Positions 1 to 12,582 are shown, counted from the first letter of the stretch. The stretch is 64,000 nt of DNA from Glandiceps talaboti (GCF_964340395.1 NC_135549.1:15272342-15336341), one strand, 5' to 3'. Translations and numbers: made by a program. Notes: a model not told the origin generated them from the sequence alone.

Positions 1-1077
1 TGCCGTGATGAACTACATTGGGCATTACATAGACTACTCACCTGATTAAGGTATACAGTCACAATTAAGACAAGGTCATACGGTCAAAATCAAGGTTAAA
101 CTCTCGTTCGATTATATATTAAAATCACATCTTAGTAAAATACATAAGCAGAGTGAGAGAAGTAATTTATAGAATGATAGATTGGGTGCTCATAAAGGCG
201 GTTCAAATGAAGGTTATTCTACACACAGTTTCAAGTAAATCATTGTTAGATTGAGAACGACGATGTCATGGAACACGTTACAATCTCGTAAAAGAAAGCA
301 AGGTAACAAATGTAATTCCTTATGTTGAAGTTATTATTAAACTGTAATAAGACCAAAATGTTATTTACGTGATCTTATTCTTAATATTACTGTTCAAGAT
401 GTTAATTGTGATGATAATGATGACAATGGTGACGAGGGGGTGAAGAATCCAATCTCGCTTACTTCAAATCGCGCCGTCCTGCTAATAGAAGAAACACGTT
501 AAGGTATTGGGTTGTATGCCACACTGCTATTATTGCGATGTTGATACAATCATATAATTGTATATATAGTGATTCTACGGTGTAATTTTAACATTTAGTA
601 TGAAGTTATTGAACAATTATTTATCTAAGAATTAAGATTCCAAGCCGTCCTATTGTTTGGATTCTCGTCAATATCTAATACACAAATTGTAAGTATTCTC
701 TTGGGTACATAAGTCACATTTCCGTGAAACAGAACTTCTTTCAGTAAATCAGTGTGCGTATATAAACGTTTCTGTTTTTCGACTGTCAATTTATGGGTAC
801 ACTTTTCACGGTTCTAGTTGAGAACACGGTAAATCTTCTTTTGAGAAGCTTGTCAACTTCACTGCCGATTTTATCGTCTTGTGATTGCCGTTCATGCCCG
901 TAGCTATTCTTCGAATAAAAAAATCAGAACTCACGTTCGCCACAATTGCAGCACGCTCTTACCTCATCAATGATTCAATTGATGTTACTCGTAGTGATGG
1001 AATGGGATTTGTATGAAGACAGGACAACTTTATCCATGTCAGCCGTGTCGATTTGTAGTAAAACCTCATCACTCTTT
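1..1077. other. Intergenic, nothing recognised
   Basis: AT-rich single-copy-looking DNA downstream of the first receptor gene. I see no long ORF, no transposon motif and no obvious reverse-strand polyadenylation signal close to the stop at 1078. The 3' UTR of the minus-strand receptor presumably runs into this stretch. Confidence 0.5.
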
Positions 1078-2196
1078 TCACATCAAAGTCATTTTCTTAG
1101 GTGTGTGTGACCCTTTCGAGGGAATATGTTGTCTGTTAGTTTTCACTCCAACGTAGGTGGGATTGGGGTAAGACTCTTCATTGGTTGTACGTGTATGATG
1201 ATGATGATGAGTGTTCCTGGACCGCGATTCTTCGTCTACAGTCTTTCCAAAGCACGACATGAACGCTTGTTTGTAAGCTCTCCTGTACTTCTTGCTCATG
1301 ATATTACACAGGATTGGATTGGCAGCCGAGTGAACCATGAGAGGAAATATTGAGAGGTTAACGATGCAGTTTTGGATCGCTGCTGACACAACCGGTTGTC
1401 CAGATCCGTGGAAAAGTTGGAAAATGAAAGCTATGATTTTAGGGAATAAGCAAATGAAATACAACACAGTTGTCAATATGCAGAGTCTTAAAACCGATTT
1501 TTCATGGTTTGGCGCTTTGGTGTGACTCTCGTTGACTTTTCTCATCTCCTTGGATGATTTCATGAAGTGATATGCTGTGAGGCTGTACAACACTGTCACT
1601 GTACAAAGACTGATGCCACACGCAATGATGAATAGAATTATAATGGCCACGTAGATTTGTGTAGGGGAACCAACGTGACATTCGACGGCTGACGGAATCT
1701 TGATAACTATCGCTAAAATCCACATCAAAGCGTTGAAGAAACGGGTTTTACTCTTGGTGCAAATTTGCCGTATGCGAAATGGTTTTGTTATCACAATGTA
1801 GTGCTCGAAACTAATGAAGGCAACGCAGAAAGTTGAAGTCAGGATCGCAACATCAACTACCATACCGGTAAGACAGCGTACATCCGAGTTGATCATAAAG
1901 ACACATGTATTATTTTCACTGGTTAGTAGACACATGTAGATGATCCATAGACACAGTAAGTATAACAGATCAGCTCCTGCTAGGTTAACCAAATAATAGT
2001 TTGTGATAGTTTGCATTGACTTGACACGCATCACTACGAACATGAATGAAATGTTCCCAATAATGCCAACCGTTCCTAGGGATAATCCCAATGTGAAAAA
2101 CACCATTGGATCTGTACCACACGCATATTGTGAATCGTCCAAATCATACGTTCCGTTCACGGGGCTTGAATTGGTGAAACTCGTGTTTCCTTCCAT
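1078..2196 (-). CDS. Class A (rhodopsin-like) neuropeptide-type GPCR, paralogue 1, with EHY in place of (D/E)RY
   Basis: A 372-residue single-exon seven-transmembrane receptor, expected in the plasma membrane. Approximate helices: TM1 30-55, TM2 66-90, TM3 105-129, TM4 152-172, TM5 181-206, TM6 236-260, TM7 275-298. Class A landmarks seen: GN in TM1 (N48), D75 in TM2, the disulphide pair C108 and C173, W159 in TM4, P252 in TM6, NP at 293-294, and a basic helix 8 ending in SCFGK, a likely palmitoylation site. N-terminal NTS, NSS and NGT are N-glycosylation sites. The start at 2196 is the ATG aligning with MDVNTSF and MDENTSF of the paralogues; the frame is open upstream to 2250 without another ATG. 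Oddities: the TM3 Arg is His (E131-H132-Y133, codon 1801-1803), NPxxY ends in Cys297, TM6 has CLFP, and the tail has five His from a CAT repeat. TM3/ICL2 resembles TRH, ghrelin and neuromedin-U receptor families; the ligand is unknown. The frame is intact, so it is not an obvious pseudogene. Confidence 0.9.
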   Translation of the reverse strand: MEGNTSFTNSSPVNGTYDLDDSQYACGTDPMVFFTLGLSLGTVGIIGNISFMFVVMRVKSMQTITNYYLVNLAGADLLYLLCLWIIYMCLLTSENNTCVFMINSDVRCLTGMVVDVAILTSTFCVAFISFEHYIVITKPFRIRQICTKSKTRFFNALMWILAIVIKIPSAVECHVGSPTQIYVAIIILFIIACGISLCTVTVLYSLTAYHFMKSSKEMRKVNESHTKAPNHEKSVLRLCILTTVLYFICLFPKIIAFIFQLFHGSGQPVVSAAIQNCIVNLSIFPLMVHSAANPILCNIMSKKYRRAYKQAFMSCFGKTVDEESRSRNTHHHHHTRTTNEESYPNPTYVGVKTNRQHIPSKGSHTPKKMTLM

Positions 2197-2274
2197 ACCG
2201 TCGATCGTCAGTCGTGAGCGTGTTGATATGTAAGCAGACCGTGAAAACAACTGTACTTAAATAATAAAGTACCG

Positions 2275-2309
2275 GACTTGCGCAAATGTCTATTTCAAAT
2301 TGCGCCCTC
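2275..2309 (-). promoter_or_regulatory. Conserved upstream block of receptor 1
   Basis: Read on the minus strand, a gagggcgca-type element is followed by a tTGCGCAAGTC element whose near end lies 79 bp from the ATG. The same pair stands upstream of receptors 2 and 3. The core TTGCGCAA resembles a C/EBP-type palindrome, but no factor can be assigned from sequence. It could equally be duplicated DNA that has not yet diverged. Confidence 0.45.
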
Positions 2310-3058
2310 ATGTTTATAAACAGAATAGGTTTAATTCGTTATTAAAAATGCTCTGATGTTACAATATTGCCGTGTTTTATTAAAAGGAACTGGTAAATAT
2401 TTTATTTATTATAACACAAAAAGTTGTGAGTAATTGCCTACTTTCAGTATAACTTATAAAACATAATGACGTATGGAGTAACTGAGCATAAATTATGTAA
2501 TATACATAATTATAGCTTATATACTAGTGTACACGAAAGCGTGAAATTCCGAGTAACGACTTATGACCATCTAATTCTTTGCATTAGCCTATAATGTTAT
2601 ATTATTAATATTGCATTGAGCGCTGATCTCCCCAGCGAGGCGCCTTTATCTAAGTTTAATATACATATACATATATAGTGGACCCTCGAATATCCTCTTA
2701 GGTCTAGGAGTCCATCAGAACAACATACCGCGACTTATCAGTTAGCGAGGCCCTTCGTGGATACTTATAACAAGGTTGCATTCCATCGCTCGAAAGGTTG
2801 AACCAGAAGATAGTTACAAATAGCTCCTGGAGAAACCATGCACGCTTTATCGATATTTTCATTACTCTAGCTCTGTTTCTCCGACTCTAATCACCCTGCC
2901 TCTTGATCAATTTCGAATTCGAAAACGAATTTCTTCAACATTTGTTCATTCTTTAGTAACCCCCGAATTCCATGTGCTGTAATGGAGCCTCTTATGAGTA
3001 AATGTGTGTTTGTGGTTTGAGAATCGTTGTTTAAATGTATTCTCTGTTAGCCCAAAGT
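2310..3058. other. Intergenic, nothing recognised
   Basis: AT-rich DNA upstream of receptor 1. I see no coding potential or clear repeats apart from a short catata run near 2663. Confidence 0.5.
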
Positions 3059-3120
3059 ACTATGGTTCTTCTCACAACTCATTATATATTCATATAATGA
3101 GTTATGAGAAGAGCTATAGT
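3059..3120. repeat. Near-perfect 62-bp hairpin
   Basis: Arms of about 29 bp around a 4-base loop (ATTC) near 3088-3091. The inner 20 bp pair with a single mismatch and the outer part has a few more. This could be a foldback or MITE remnant or a pre-miRNA-like hairpin. No related copy was seen in the window. Confidence 0.7.
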
Positions 3121-3802
<682 letters not shown>

Positions 3803-4691
3803 GACGGACAGACACCGCACCATGCCTATAGCACTACAGAACCTTATCAGTTTAGGTGTGCTAAAAGCATGGCTTAAAATTGATTTCTAAATAGAAGCAT
3901 CTACTACTGTCACTCAAGTGTTAATAATAACGTATATATTTATTTCATGGCTTTAGTGTTCCTAGGACGCCACTATAAGATGTGATAAGACTAGAGGTTT
4001 TGGTACATGTATATGTATTACTTATGATAAAAGTGGGTTTTCCATTAGAGGAATGTATGCAACCCTCCCTCACAATACCCAAGCCTTTTTTTTCGAGACG
4101 TCTTTCGTCGTTTCATTTTCTACCTGCGTTCAGGTTACGCACTTATACATAGAACCATTATGAATATAGCCTGGTATCATTCCAATCCATAGGAGACATC
4201 AGTCCAACTTTTAAAAATGTCGACGCAAATTGCATTGGAATCCAAGGGCATTAGCTTCAAAAAATATCATCAAATGGTACATTCCATCAAGACATGAATG
4301 AATGTATGATCAATACCTGTACGATTCCTTTGTTAAAATCCTTAGAATATCACTTGACCAGCCAAATGATTACTAACCCGATGTAAACTGAATTTCAATT
4401 ATTGCACAAGATTAGCAAATGAAGATTGCTTGATTTGACTCAGGGATTTGGCGGACTGGTATTATATAGGTGAATCGTTCAAAGGGAATAAAATAGAGTG
4501 AACATGCAAAAGATTCATAAATATCGGACATGCGTGTCAAATACATGTGCAGAAATATGAAATGTTTTGTAGTTTCAAATAATTGATGATAGAGTGTTAG
4601 TTGTGTTATCACCCGAGTAGATCTAGTTCATATTTTGCGGTTACTGTTACAAAAAATCAAATATGCAAGCAAACAAACACATGTAACAAGT
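3803..4691. other. Intergenic, nothing recognised
   Basis: AT-rich; short open frames only, without recognisable protein features. Confidence 0.45.
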
Positions 4692-4692
4692 C

Positions 4693-4729
<37 letters not shown>

Positions 4730-4733
4730 ACAA

Positions 4734-4774
<41 letters not shown>

Positions 4775-4776
4775 AT

Positions 4777-4832
<56 letters not shown>
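4692..4832. repeat. Compound trinucleotide microsatellite (CAA)n-(TAC)n-(AAC)n
   Basis: Three blocks: CAA at 4692-4727, TAC/ACT at about 4734-4774, and AAC at about 4777-4832. The open frames across it encode only homopolymers. Confidence 0.97.
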
Positions 4833-5687
4833 ATAGCATGTATGAAGAAGGTCAAGGTCAAGGTAATTGAGCACACGTTGTCAGAATAGTAAAGGCAAAA
4901 CATGAGTACATTTAACAATTAAGGAATAGTTTTCGTTATATTGGCCAGCTTGGTAAGATGGTGTTTGATTTATAAGACGTTAATGCGCTACAACATTCAG
5001 TGAAAAGGGCATTGCAAAGTGTTATCTGGACTAAAAGTGAATTCGAGCTAGCAGATTGGTAAATCTCGCAGAGGCATCCTGACTCCATTACTTCAATATA
5101 TAATAATCTTCCTAAACATGCTAAACGTTGTACATTGCAGAATGATTTTATTTAGAAACATGGTTTTCCTATTTTCCAATTCTGACTTAGAAGTCAATTT
5201 TTGAACAGAGTAGTCATTAAAATCGTCTTTTAAGGCGATGTAATGATGTGGAATGATGCAAGACGTGGAACCAAGTCTGGAACGTTTAAAGACAACAATA
5301 AACTAGCGACATACAAGTAAACCATAACCAGCTCTTCTTCTACTCCTCCCTATTACTGGAATTAATTTTATCAGCTCGATACATTTTCAATGATAGAGTC
5401 CCCGGGGGTTTACGGTCTCCATCAATGAGTTTTCAAGCTTAACAGTGTATCAACACAAAGGACTGTCACGTACGTCGGCATGTTTTATCCCTGACCCAGA
5501 GAGTGTCTGACAGTGTCTACAACTTCAAAGTTAAGTAGCTGCATAATAGAGTTTCGGCCCATTGAACACAATGCAATTTATATGTAGATGCGACCTGTAA
5601 AGTGAACTTAAACTAGTGACATTCCAACTGTACGATACGAATATCTGTGTTAATGTAACTTCACTGTGCAGAACTAAATATCGATTC
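4833..5687. other. Intergenic, nothing recognised
   Basis: No coding or mobile signature supported. Confidence 0.45.
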
Positions 5688-5856
<169 letters not shown>

Positions 5857-5931
5857 CCTCCTTCCCGCCACCCGCCCTCCCTCGATCTATTAAATATATA
5901 CATGTATACATATATTATATATATATACATG

Positions 5932-5933
<2 letters not shown>

Positions 5934-5988
<55 letters not shown>
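5934..5988. repeat. (CA)n microsatellite
   Basis: About 27 units, preceded by a TATA/TACA-rich palindromic stretch. Confidence 0.95.
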
Positions 5989-5992
<4 letters not shown>

Positions 5993-6074
5993 TGTTTCAT
6001 CCTTTTTTCGGCAAGTAAAGTAGAGTGCCCACAATCAGCTTGGGGAGCAATACATACATAACAATGAGTATGTT

Positions 6075-6077
<3 letters not shown>

Positions 6078-6167
<90 letters not shown>
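6078..6167. repeat. (TA)n microsatellite
   Basis: About 44 units directly abutting a short dispersed repeat at 6168-6245 that also abuts (TA)n near 60.7 kb. Confidence 0.95.
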
Positions 6168-6171
<4 letters not shown>

Positions 6172-6245
6172 ATTTTATCGTAAACCATAAATTTCTAACC
6201 CAAATATTTCGCGGAGACCGAGACCTAAGAACAATTCTATCCAAG
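6168..6245 (-). repeat. (TA)n-anchored dispersed repeat, copy 1
   Basis: Read on the minus strand it contains gaaatatttgggttagaa, then tatggtt, then an ATTATA run into (TA)n. The same order is found on the plus strand at 60,705-60,766, so this is a dispersed family whose one end always meets (TA)n. It has no coding capacity; possibly the end of an element that inserts at TA microsatellites. Confidence 0.65.
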
Positions 6246-9200
6246 GAAGCTATTATAATAGCTTAATGTGCTGGATAATAACTATATTAAATCAATTATT
6301 GTTGTTAATATTTTAGTTCTAGGAAGAAAGAAATACTGTCATGCAATAAATAGTTAATGTCCAATAGCCCCAACAACATAATAAAAAGGAAGAAGTTAAT
6401 AAACTGCTTCCCATGATGGACTCGTTTTTTTTGGTAAATTTCCTTTGAGAATTGGATGCCAAGTAGTCGATATCCATCAATAAGATTAGCTAAGAATACT
6501 AAAGGTGTGTCACTATTGAACTGAAAGAATAACTTTGAGGTCTACCTGTCTTGCATAGCTAGTACATGTATGTAGAAACTCCATGTTCACGAGTCTTGTA
6601 AAGAGCTATATAAGGTGTGATGTAAGTAACTTATTGTCTGAACAAGTCTGGCCCCTATTATCACAAGATGACTGTGGGAATTATATATCTTCGATGTTTT
6701 CATCTGTTAGCTTGTCAAACCTTAAACGTTTCCCTGACCCAATAAATATGTGGTATCTTCTTTGAATACCATAATTATCTAATTGAATTTATATAGGTGT
6801 ATTCTGGGCCAATCGTCAGATTTCTTGTGTGAAAGTCATCAACATTGCTCAATGACGTTTTCCGAGTTGAGATGGAAGCGAAGCATATTTTTTGATGAAG
6901 TGATCTTAACAATCAGTGAAGGTGGAAGAGATACAACCTTGATACGATTCATTTAAATCACTAAGTTGAGAGTCAAATGCATTTACAAAGAAGGGTATTG
7001 GTAAATAACAATTTTACAAATCTTTAAAATGAAGTCACACTGAGACAATATTCAAATGTCTACATACATTAATGGTAACAATACTCCGAAGTCTGATCAA
7101 CTGCAACTCTGTATATCACAATACTTTGCAACTCGTGTTTATTCATCGATGTCTTTTAATAGCGACATTTCGTGGAGAATTCTGATCTATGAATCATCAC
7201 CCAAAGAGAATTCAAACACGGGCCATCAAATGAACAAACCCTCTTTCTGGAATATATGAGGTGAAAACATTGTGCCATAAATCAGTTCCTAGAACTCTTT
7301 AACGTCTTCCAATCGATATATACCTAAGGACAACGAACTCACAACGTATTCCCATAGTACCAGTACAAAAAAAAATTAGATATTTAAATTGTCACTTTAT
7401 AGCAAAATTTGCTCTTCATTTCACAGAAATACTTATAGTGCGTGAGTGGCAACCTTTAGCTTTTGTCTAATAGGCATACATCAGTGCACCATAAATTGCA
7501 AAAGAAAAAATCTGCTTTAATCAAAGCGCTTCCGGCTGTTCCTTGTGGTTTTATACATGGATGTAAGATCCTCAGACTAAGTGGCTGCTCATTGTTGCAC
7601 GTTGATTTTTAATTGGTAAATAAGTCGGAGATACCTTTTGACATTCAACTATTAAAATTGATAGTCGCTAGTTTTATTGGTCGTTTATTACTCTAACATT
7701 TCAGTACAAAATAGTCGTGGACAGGAGAGAAGAGAAAGAGGAAATGCAAATTTACTTTTACTAATATGTAAATAAGAACTGATTAAATCAAAATCTATGG
7801 ATAAGAATATAAAAGTACCTTCAGTTCATTGCATTCGATCGAACTTGTACTTTATACACACGAAACCTACCTACAATAGGTAACTTGCAAACCCGCCATG
7901 TTGAATGTTGCATCATGGGAAATGTGATAACAAATACTAATCAAATAGTATTGTAAACAATAATGTTACATTGTTTTTAACCATAAATAATCAATTCATA
8001 GTCACCCTGACCATTGTGGGATTTTTATTTTATCGGTAGCTCCAGATTAGGTATTAAGATAACCACAGATAATCTTTTGCGTCATAATTTGTATGGCCAT
8101 ATCTACATCAATGCATCAGAACAAGTTTAGTAATTTATCTATATATTGCAGTACTTCATCGTTAAGTGTATATATTTTGATTGCACATTAGAACAATACG
8201 CAAAATGCCAGCTTGGGTACACTTACTGCATTATATCTCTCGATGTAAACATTATAATTGTGTCATAGTTTTGAACCAGCTGGTTGTATATTGTATACAA
8301 ATCAATCAAAAGGTAGTTACAATCGATGGAAAAATGTTATAATTACATGCAAACGTCGTTCACAATTTTAAGCTTGCTTCAGCACGAACTGTTTTGTCTT
8401 GATGTGTTTTTCCTAAACGTACAGCTGAGTCCGCGGTATTCATTCAAATTCATGGCTGACCTCTAAGTTTCTGTATACTCCCATTTACAATAACACGTAC
8501 GTTACGTTCCAAGTCAGGCTCACTATTTCAACTAATACTATTACACCGTCAGTCACTGACGTTTCTACCATATTAACGACAGTCTTTCGATAATTTACAT
8601 TATGTAATAACAAATTTGAAATATTAATTGTCAAAGGATCATGACACTTGATGCTAATGTTACAGTTATTGAACCATTTTAAGGCTCTCTGCTCCTCATT
8701 TACTTTAAATTGTAGATTACTCGGTTTATCATTTAAAAAAACAACCACGGCGGTTTAAGTTTGCTTCACGAGTTGTTTCGAATATATGCGAGGTTTGTAC
8801 TATTACATTTCACGGCGTCATGACTGTCGACCCATGCTTTGTATACTTACGAAGCATCACTGTGATTTATTATTCTGTGGTTGTGTGAGTGCCTCCATAT
8901 GCTTGGCAGATTCGCAAGTTTCATCATTACACGCGTAGGTGCTAGTTCTACTGTAAGTGAATCTTTAAGAGCATTTCGTCACGTCAAGAGAGTTTGAGAA
9001 TGTTTTCTACTTTTTCTATTTTCATATATTTAATAACAGGTACAATGTATGCTAAACAATTTAAGGGGGGATATGGTAGATAGAATATAGGCTTATTTGC
9101 AGGTAGAATTCATGTTCCCAATTAATCACGGTTTGTACCTAAATAGGTCTGTGTTATTAAAGGCGAATAAATTACTAGTCTAGCCAAAATATCTAGCAGT

Positions 9201-10083
9201 ATTATATTTATATCCCACTCTAGTAGTTGAATGCTATTAAAACGGTCGGATAATTTACGTTTTCCTAGAAACATAAAATGAATGAAATATATATACAGCT
9301 TGCATGTCAGAAAAGTTCAAGGTATATATATATATATATGTATATATGTTTTGTTTATCATGCAGCACGACACAAACATTGCCAAAGGAGTTGGAAAATG
9401 TCTTCTAGTAGTCGTTATACAGTACCTTTCACATATCTTAAACTATCCTTATTTAATAATTGTACAGTGAAATGGCCCCAGGCATTTACGCAGTTCGTTA
9501 TTACTTCGTTTATGCTTCCTTTTTTTGATGTTGCTAACTCTAGCATGATTGATTCTATGACGAGCTAAAAACACCATTAATACTCAATATTGCGAAATAT
9601 TGCATCAAATGATTATGTATAAAACGACTCCGTTGATTGTCTGATGGGTGGTTAACGACTGGTAAAGTGATCATTCAGCTATATCTAAAAAGGTCAGTAG
9701 ATTTCAACTAACCAAATAACCATATAAAATTAACTCTGGTAATCATTGAAAGTGTTTCTTTACAAAAAAAAATCCTAAATGTGCTATAATGGTGACGATG
9801 CCGCCGATATAATTGAAGTGACAATTTTAGTTAATGCTAACGACATGGATGACACTCTAGTAATATATTAGCTATTCCCAGGAAGATCTGTTGAATTCAG
9901 TGTTTGCATATTTACACCTGTCCCTAAACCTCTGAGACATTAGCTTCACTCGCTTCAAAGCTTGTTGAATTCGTAGCAGGGTAATTACAGGTTGATATTA
10001 CATCAATACTTCTATCAACAATTAATACAGCTTAAATTAGTCATTTCATTTTTATACGAGTCTGTTAGTTGTAATTGCTTTTT

Positions 10084-10085
<2 letters not shown>
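6246..10085. other. Intergenic, nothing recognised
   Basis: About 3.8 kb of AT-rich DNA. Short open frames (for example 7056-7259, 8485-8748 and 9278-9568) show no recognisable domain, signal peptide or family motif. A short TATATA run lies near 9325. Confidence 0.45.

Positions 10086-10134
<49 letters not shown>
10086..10134. repeat. (CA)n microsatellite
   Basis: About 24 units. Confidence 0.95.
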
Positions 10135-10138
<4 letters not shown>

Positions 10139-11527
10139 TGATGTTGTTAAGCATATCAATTTTGAAAACACAGTAGCGTCGAATTCCAATTAGTTCTAAT
10201 GGTTACTAAAACCAATGTCAACCCTTCCTTAAATAATCCAGTTATAGTACATACTAGGGTATTTTAAGGTCATAACATATATATCCCTGAGGGTGATGAG
10301 TACGTAACTCGAAATAAGGTTGCGAAGAGGATTACCTATAAGCGTAGAGTGGTCAGGAAATCATGTCATTGAATTATACCGTGAAAGTTTTAAAAAGTGG
10401 AGCATTTAAATGCCATTATGTAGTAAACACCTGTGACTGTGCTGTGTATATGTCATGTATATTTAGTCTCGATTAGTGACTTCAAACGTGCATACAAAAT
10501 CAGTCTTCCGAAACGTGGAGATATAAACAAGACTATTACATGTACGTGATGTAGATAGGTGTTGTAGACTTGGAAATGTGTAATACATTGCAAATTCCTG
10601 GCATCATCCAATCAAAGTATGTATTGACATCGAAGTGTACATATCCTCTGGGTAAGGTACACACTCATTCAATTGGGCCATTGTACAATCATCGTAAATC
10701 GGAAGTAGAGAATATAGCGCCCTCTAGTGTTGAATACTGGAATGGGGGAATAACATACACTATGGCATATCAAACACTGCATGTCCCTTGCAAGTTGATG
10801 TTCCAGTAAATGATTGGGACTGCACGTCTACCCATCAATATTACTAGGTATTGTATAGCCCTGGTTTGGGTTATTATATAGAAACAAAAATGTAAATTCT
10901 AGCACCCGGTTGTATATTTATTTAAGGAGAGATATGGGGGATATGCAGCTAGGAATTTTAGCATATGTCATCAGTCGCTTGATTCTTTGGCAAATAATTA
11001 TATGTTTGTGATATTAGATTGTTAAATTTTTTTGTGTCCAAATTTGTTTTGTTTTTTGTTTGTGAGCTATGGACAAGACATCATGACTTAGATTTTTTTT
11101 ACATGTTTTGCATAATTCTTTTCTGAAACGGTCTAACGTGAACACGAAAAATGTACAATTGAAACTTTAAAAATATCTATCTGAAGACCAACTATGTAAT
11201 TATGTGTCATGACTGGCTTTTTTGAAAATGAAAGTGATTCTAGAATTTATTGCACAATAGACTTTTTGGCATGATTGACCAGAAATGATTCCAGGATAGA
11301 ATTAAATAAAATTATTTTGGATAAATAGTCTTCTAAAACTCGTGCTGAAAAAATGTCCGACCACTAACTTTCTTGTAATGTAGGTCTTTGCAATTGAGAG
11401 TAGAGACCTGTTTTCATACTTGTTCCACATGCACCATGTCGAATATTTTTCTGTGCATTTTTCTGTGTAATTTATCCCAGTCAGGTTACAAAAAAATTAT
11501 GGATAGTTATCCCGAACTAGTTAAATG
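10135..11527. other. Intergenic, nothing recognised
   Basis: AT-rich; the 79-codon frame at 10570-10809 has no recognisable features. Confidence 0.45.
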
Positions 11528-11869
11528 CATGTGAGCACACAGACACAGACACAGACACAGACACAGACACAGACAGACAGACACATACATACATACATAC
11601 ATATATGCATGCATGCATACATACATACATACATAAATACATACATACATACACACACATACATACATACATACATACATACATACATACATACATACAG
11701 ATAGACATACATACATACATACATACATACATGCATACATGCATACATGCATAAATACTAGTACATAAATACATACATACATACATACATGCATGCATAA
11801 ATACATACATACATACATACGTACATACACACATACATACATACATACATACATACATACATACATACA

Positions 11870-11901
<32 letters not shown>

Positions 11902-11916
11902 CAGACAGACACACGG
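11528..11916. repeat. Complex (CATA)n / (ACAGAC)n microsatellite
   Basis: About 390 bp of interleaved ACAGAC, CATA, CATG and AATA units. The reverse-strand frames (MYVCMYVC-type) are translation artefacts of the repeat. Confidence 0.95.
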
Positions 11917-12098
11917 ACACAGACAAATATCAGGATATATATCCTGGTCGATATTCCTGACAGGGTTGGGTGTGTCACTGTAGGTGCGAATTTCTTTCAG
12001 CATGTTTTTTTCTGTAACTTGAGACTTGTGATATTATAATTTACAATTTCTGTGGTAATGACGTTTCATGACTTAGATAAATACATTAATACATATTT

Positions 12099-12134
<36 letters not shown>

Positions 12135-12158
12135 TTGGTAGTACTGGAACTCTTTCTT

Positions 12159-12203
12159 GGGTGTAACTCGGAGTTTCACGCATATTGCGATCATCAGACA
12201 CTG
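12159..12203 (-). ncRNA. Type I hammerhead ribozyme core, copy A
   Basis: Minus strand: CUGAUGA (12197 to 12191), stem II CGCA-AUA-UGCG next to a U-U mismatch at the core, GAA, a 3-bp stem III (ACU/AGU, loop CCG), GUU, then ACAC. The 5' side reads AGUGU, giving four stem I pairs. Predicted cleavage lies between 12165 and 12164. A stem III this short is known from satellite, Penelope-like and retrozyme hammerheads thought to act as dimers. Confidence 0.7.
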
Positions 12204-12243
12204 TCTGATGATCGCAATATGCGTGAAACTCCGAGTTACACCC
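12199..12243 (+). ncRNA. Type I hammerhead ribozyme core, copy B
   Basis: CUGAUGA at 12205-12211, stem II at 12213-12223, GAA at 12225-12227, stem III at 12228-12236, U17 at 12237. Stem I has only three pairs here (UGU with ACA) because the palindrome axis cuts into it. This is the mirror image of copy A. Confidence 0.65.
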
Positions 12244-12335
12244 AAGAAAGAGTTCCAGTACTACTAAAACTATTACGCTCTGCCACTGCGGTATAGAGCA
12301 CTGTCTTATAGCAGATTGATACTCACCGAGTTACG

Positions 12336-12379
<44 letters not shown>

Positions 12380-12464
12380 CTCGGTGAGTATCAATCTGCT
12401 AAGACAGTGCTCTATACCGCAGTGGCAGAGCGTAATAGTTTTGGTAGTACTGGAACTCTTTCTT

Positions 12465-12509
12465 GGGTGTAACTCGGAGTTTCACGCATATTGCGATCAT
12501 CAGACACTC
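12465..12509 (-). ncRNA. Type I hammerhead ribozyme core, copy C
   Basis: Same core as copy A on the minus strand, with CUGAUGA at 12503-12497. Stem I pairs GAGUGU with ACACCC: four consecutive pairs, one A-C mismatch, one more pair. Together with copy D this is the best-preserved stem I of the family. Confidence 0.72.
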
Positions 12510-12513
12510 TCCT

Positions 12514-12558
12514 GAGTGTCTGATGATCGCAATATGCGTGAAACTCCGAGTTACACCC
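12514..12558 (+). ncRNA. Type I hammerhead ribozyme core, copy D
   Basis: GAGUGU at 12514-12519, CUGAUGA at 12520-12526, stem II, GAA, stem III, GUU ending at 12552 (predicted cleavage after this base), then ACACCC at 12553-12558. All invariant hammerhead core bases are present. Confidence 0.72.
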
Positions 12559-12582
12559 AAGAAAGAGTTCCAGTACTACCAA

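Noticed and set aside
11507-12003. Long Cys/Tyr/Met-Val repeat proteins on the minus strand
   Set aside because: They are translations of CATA and ACAGAC microsatellites; all frames are open because the repeat lacks stops.
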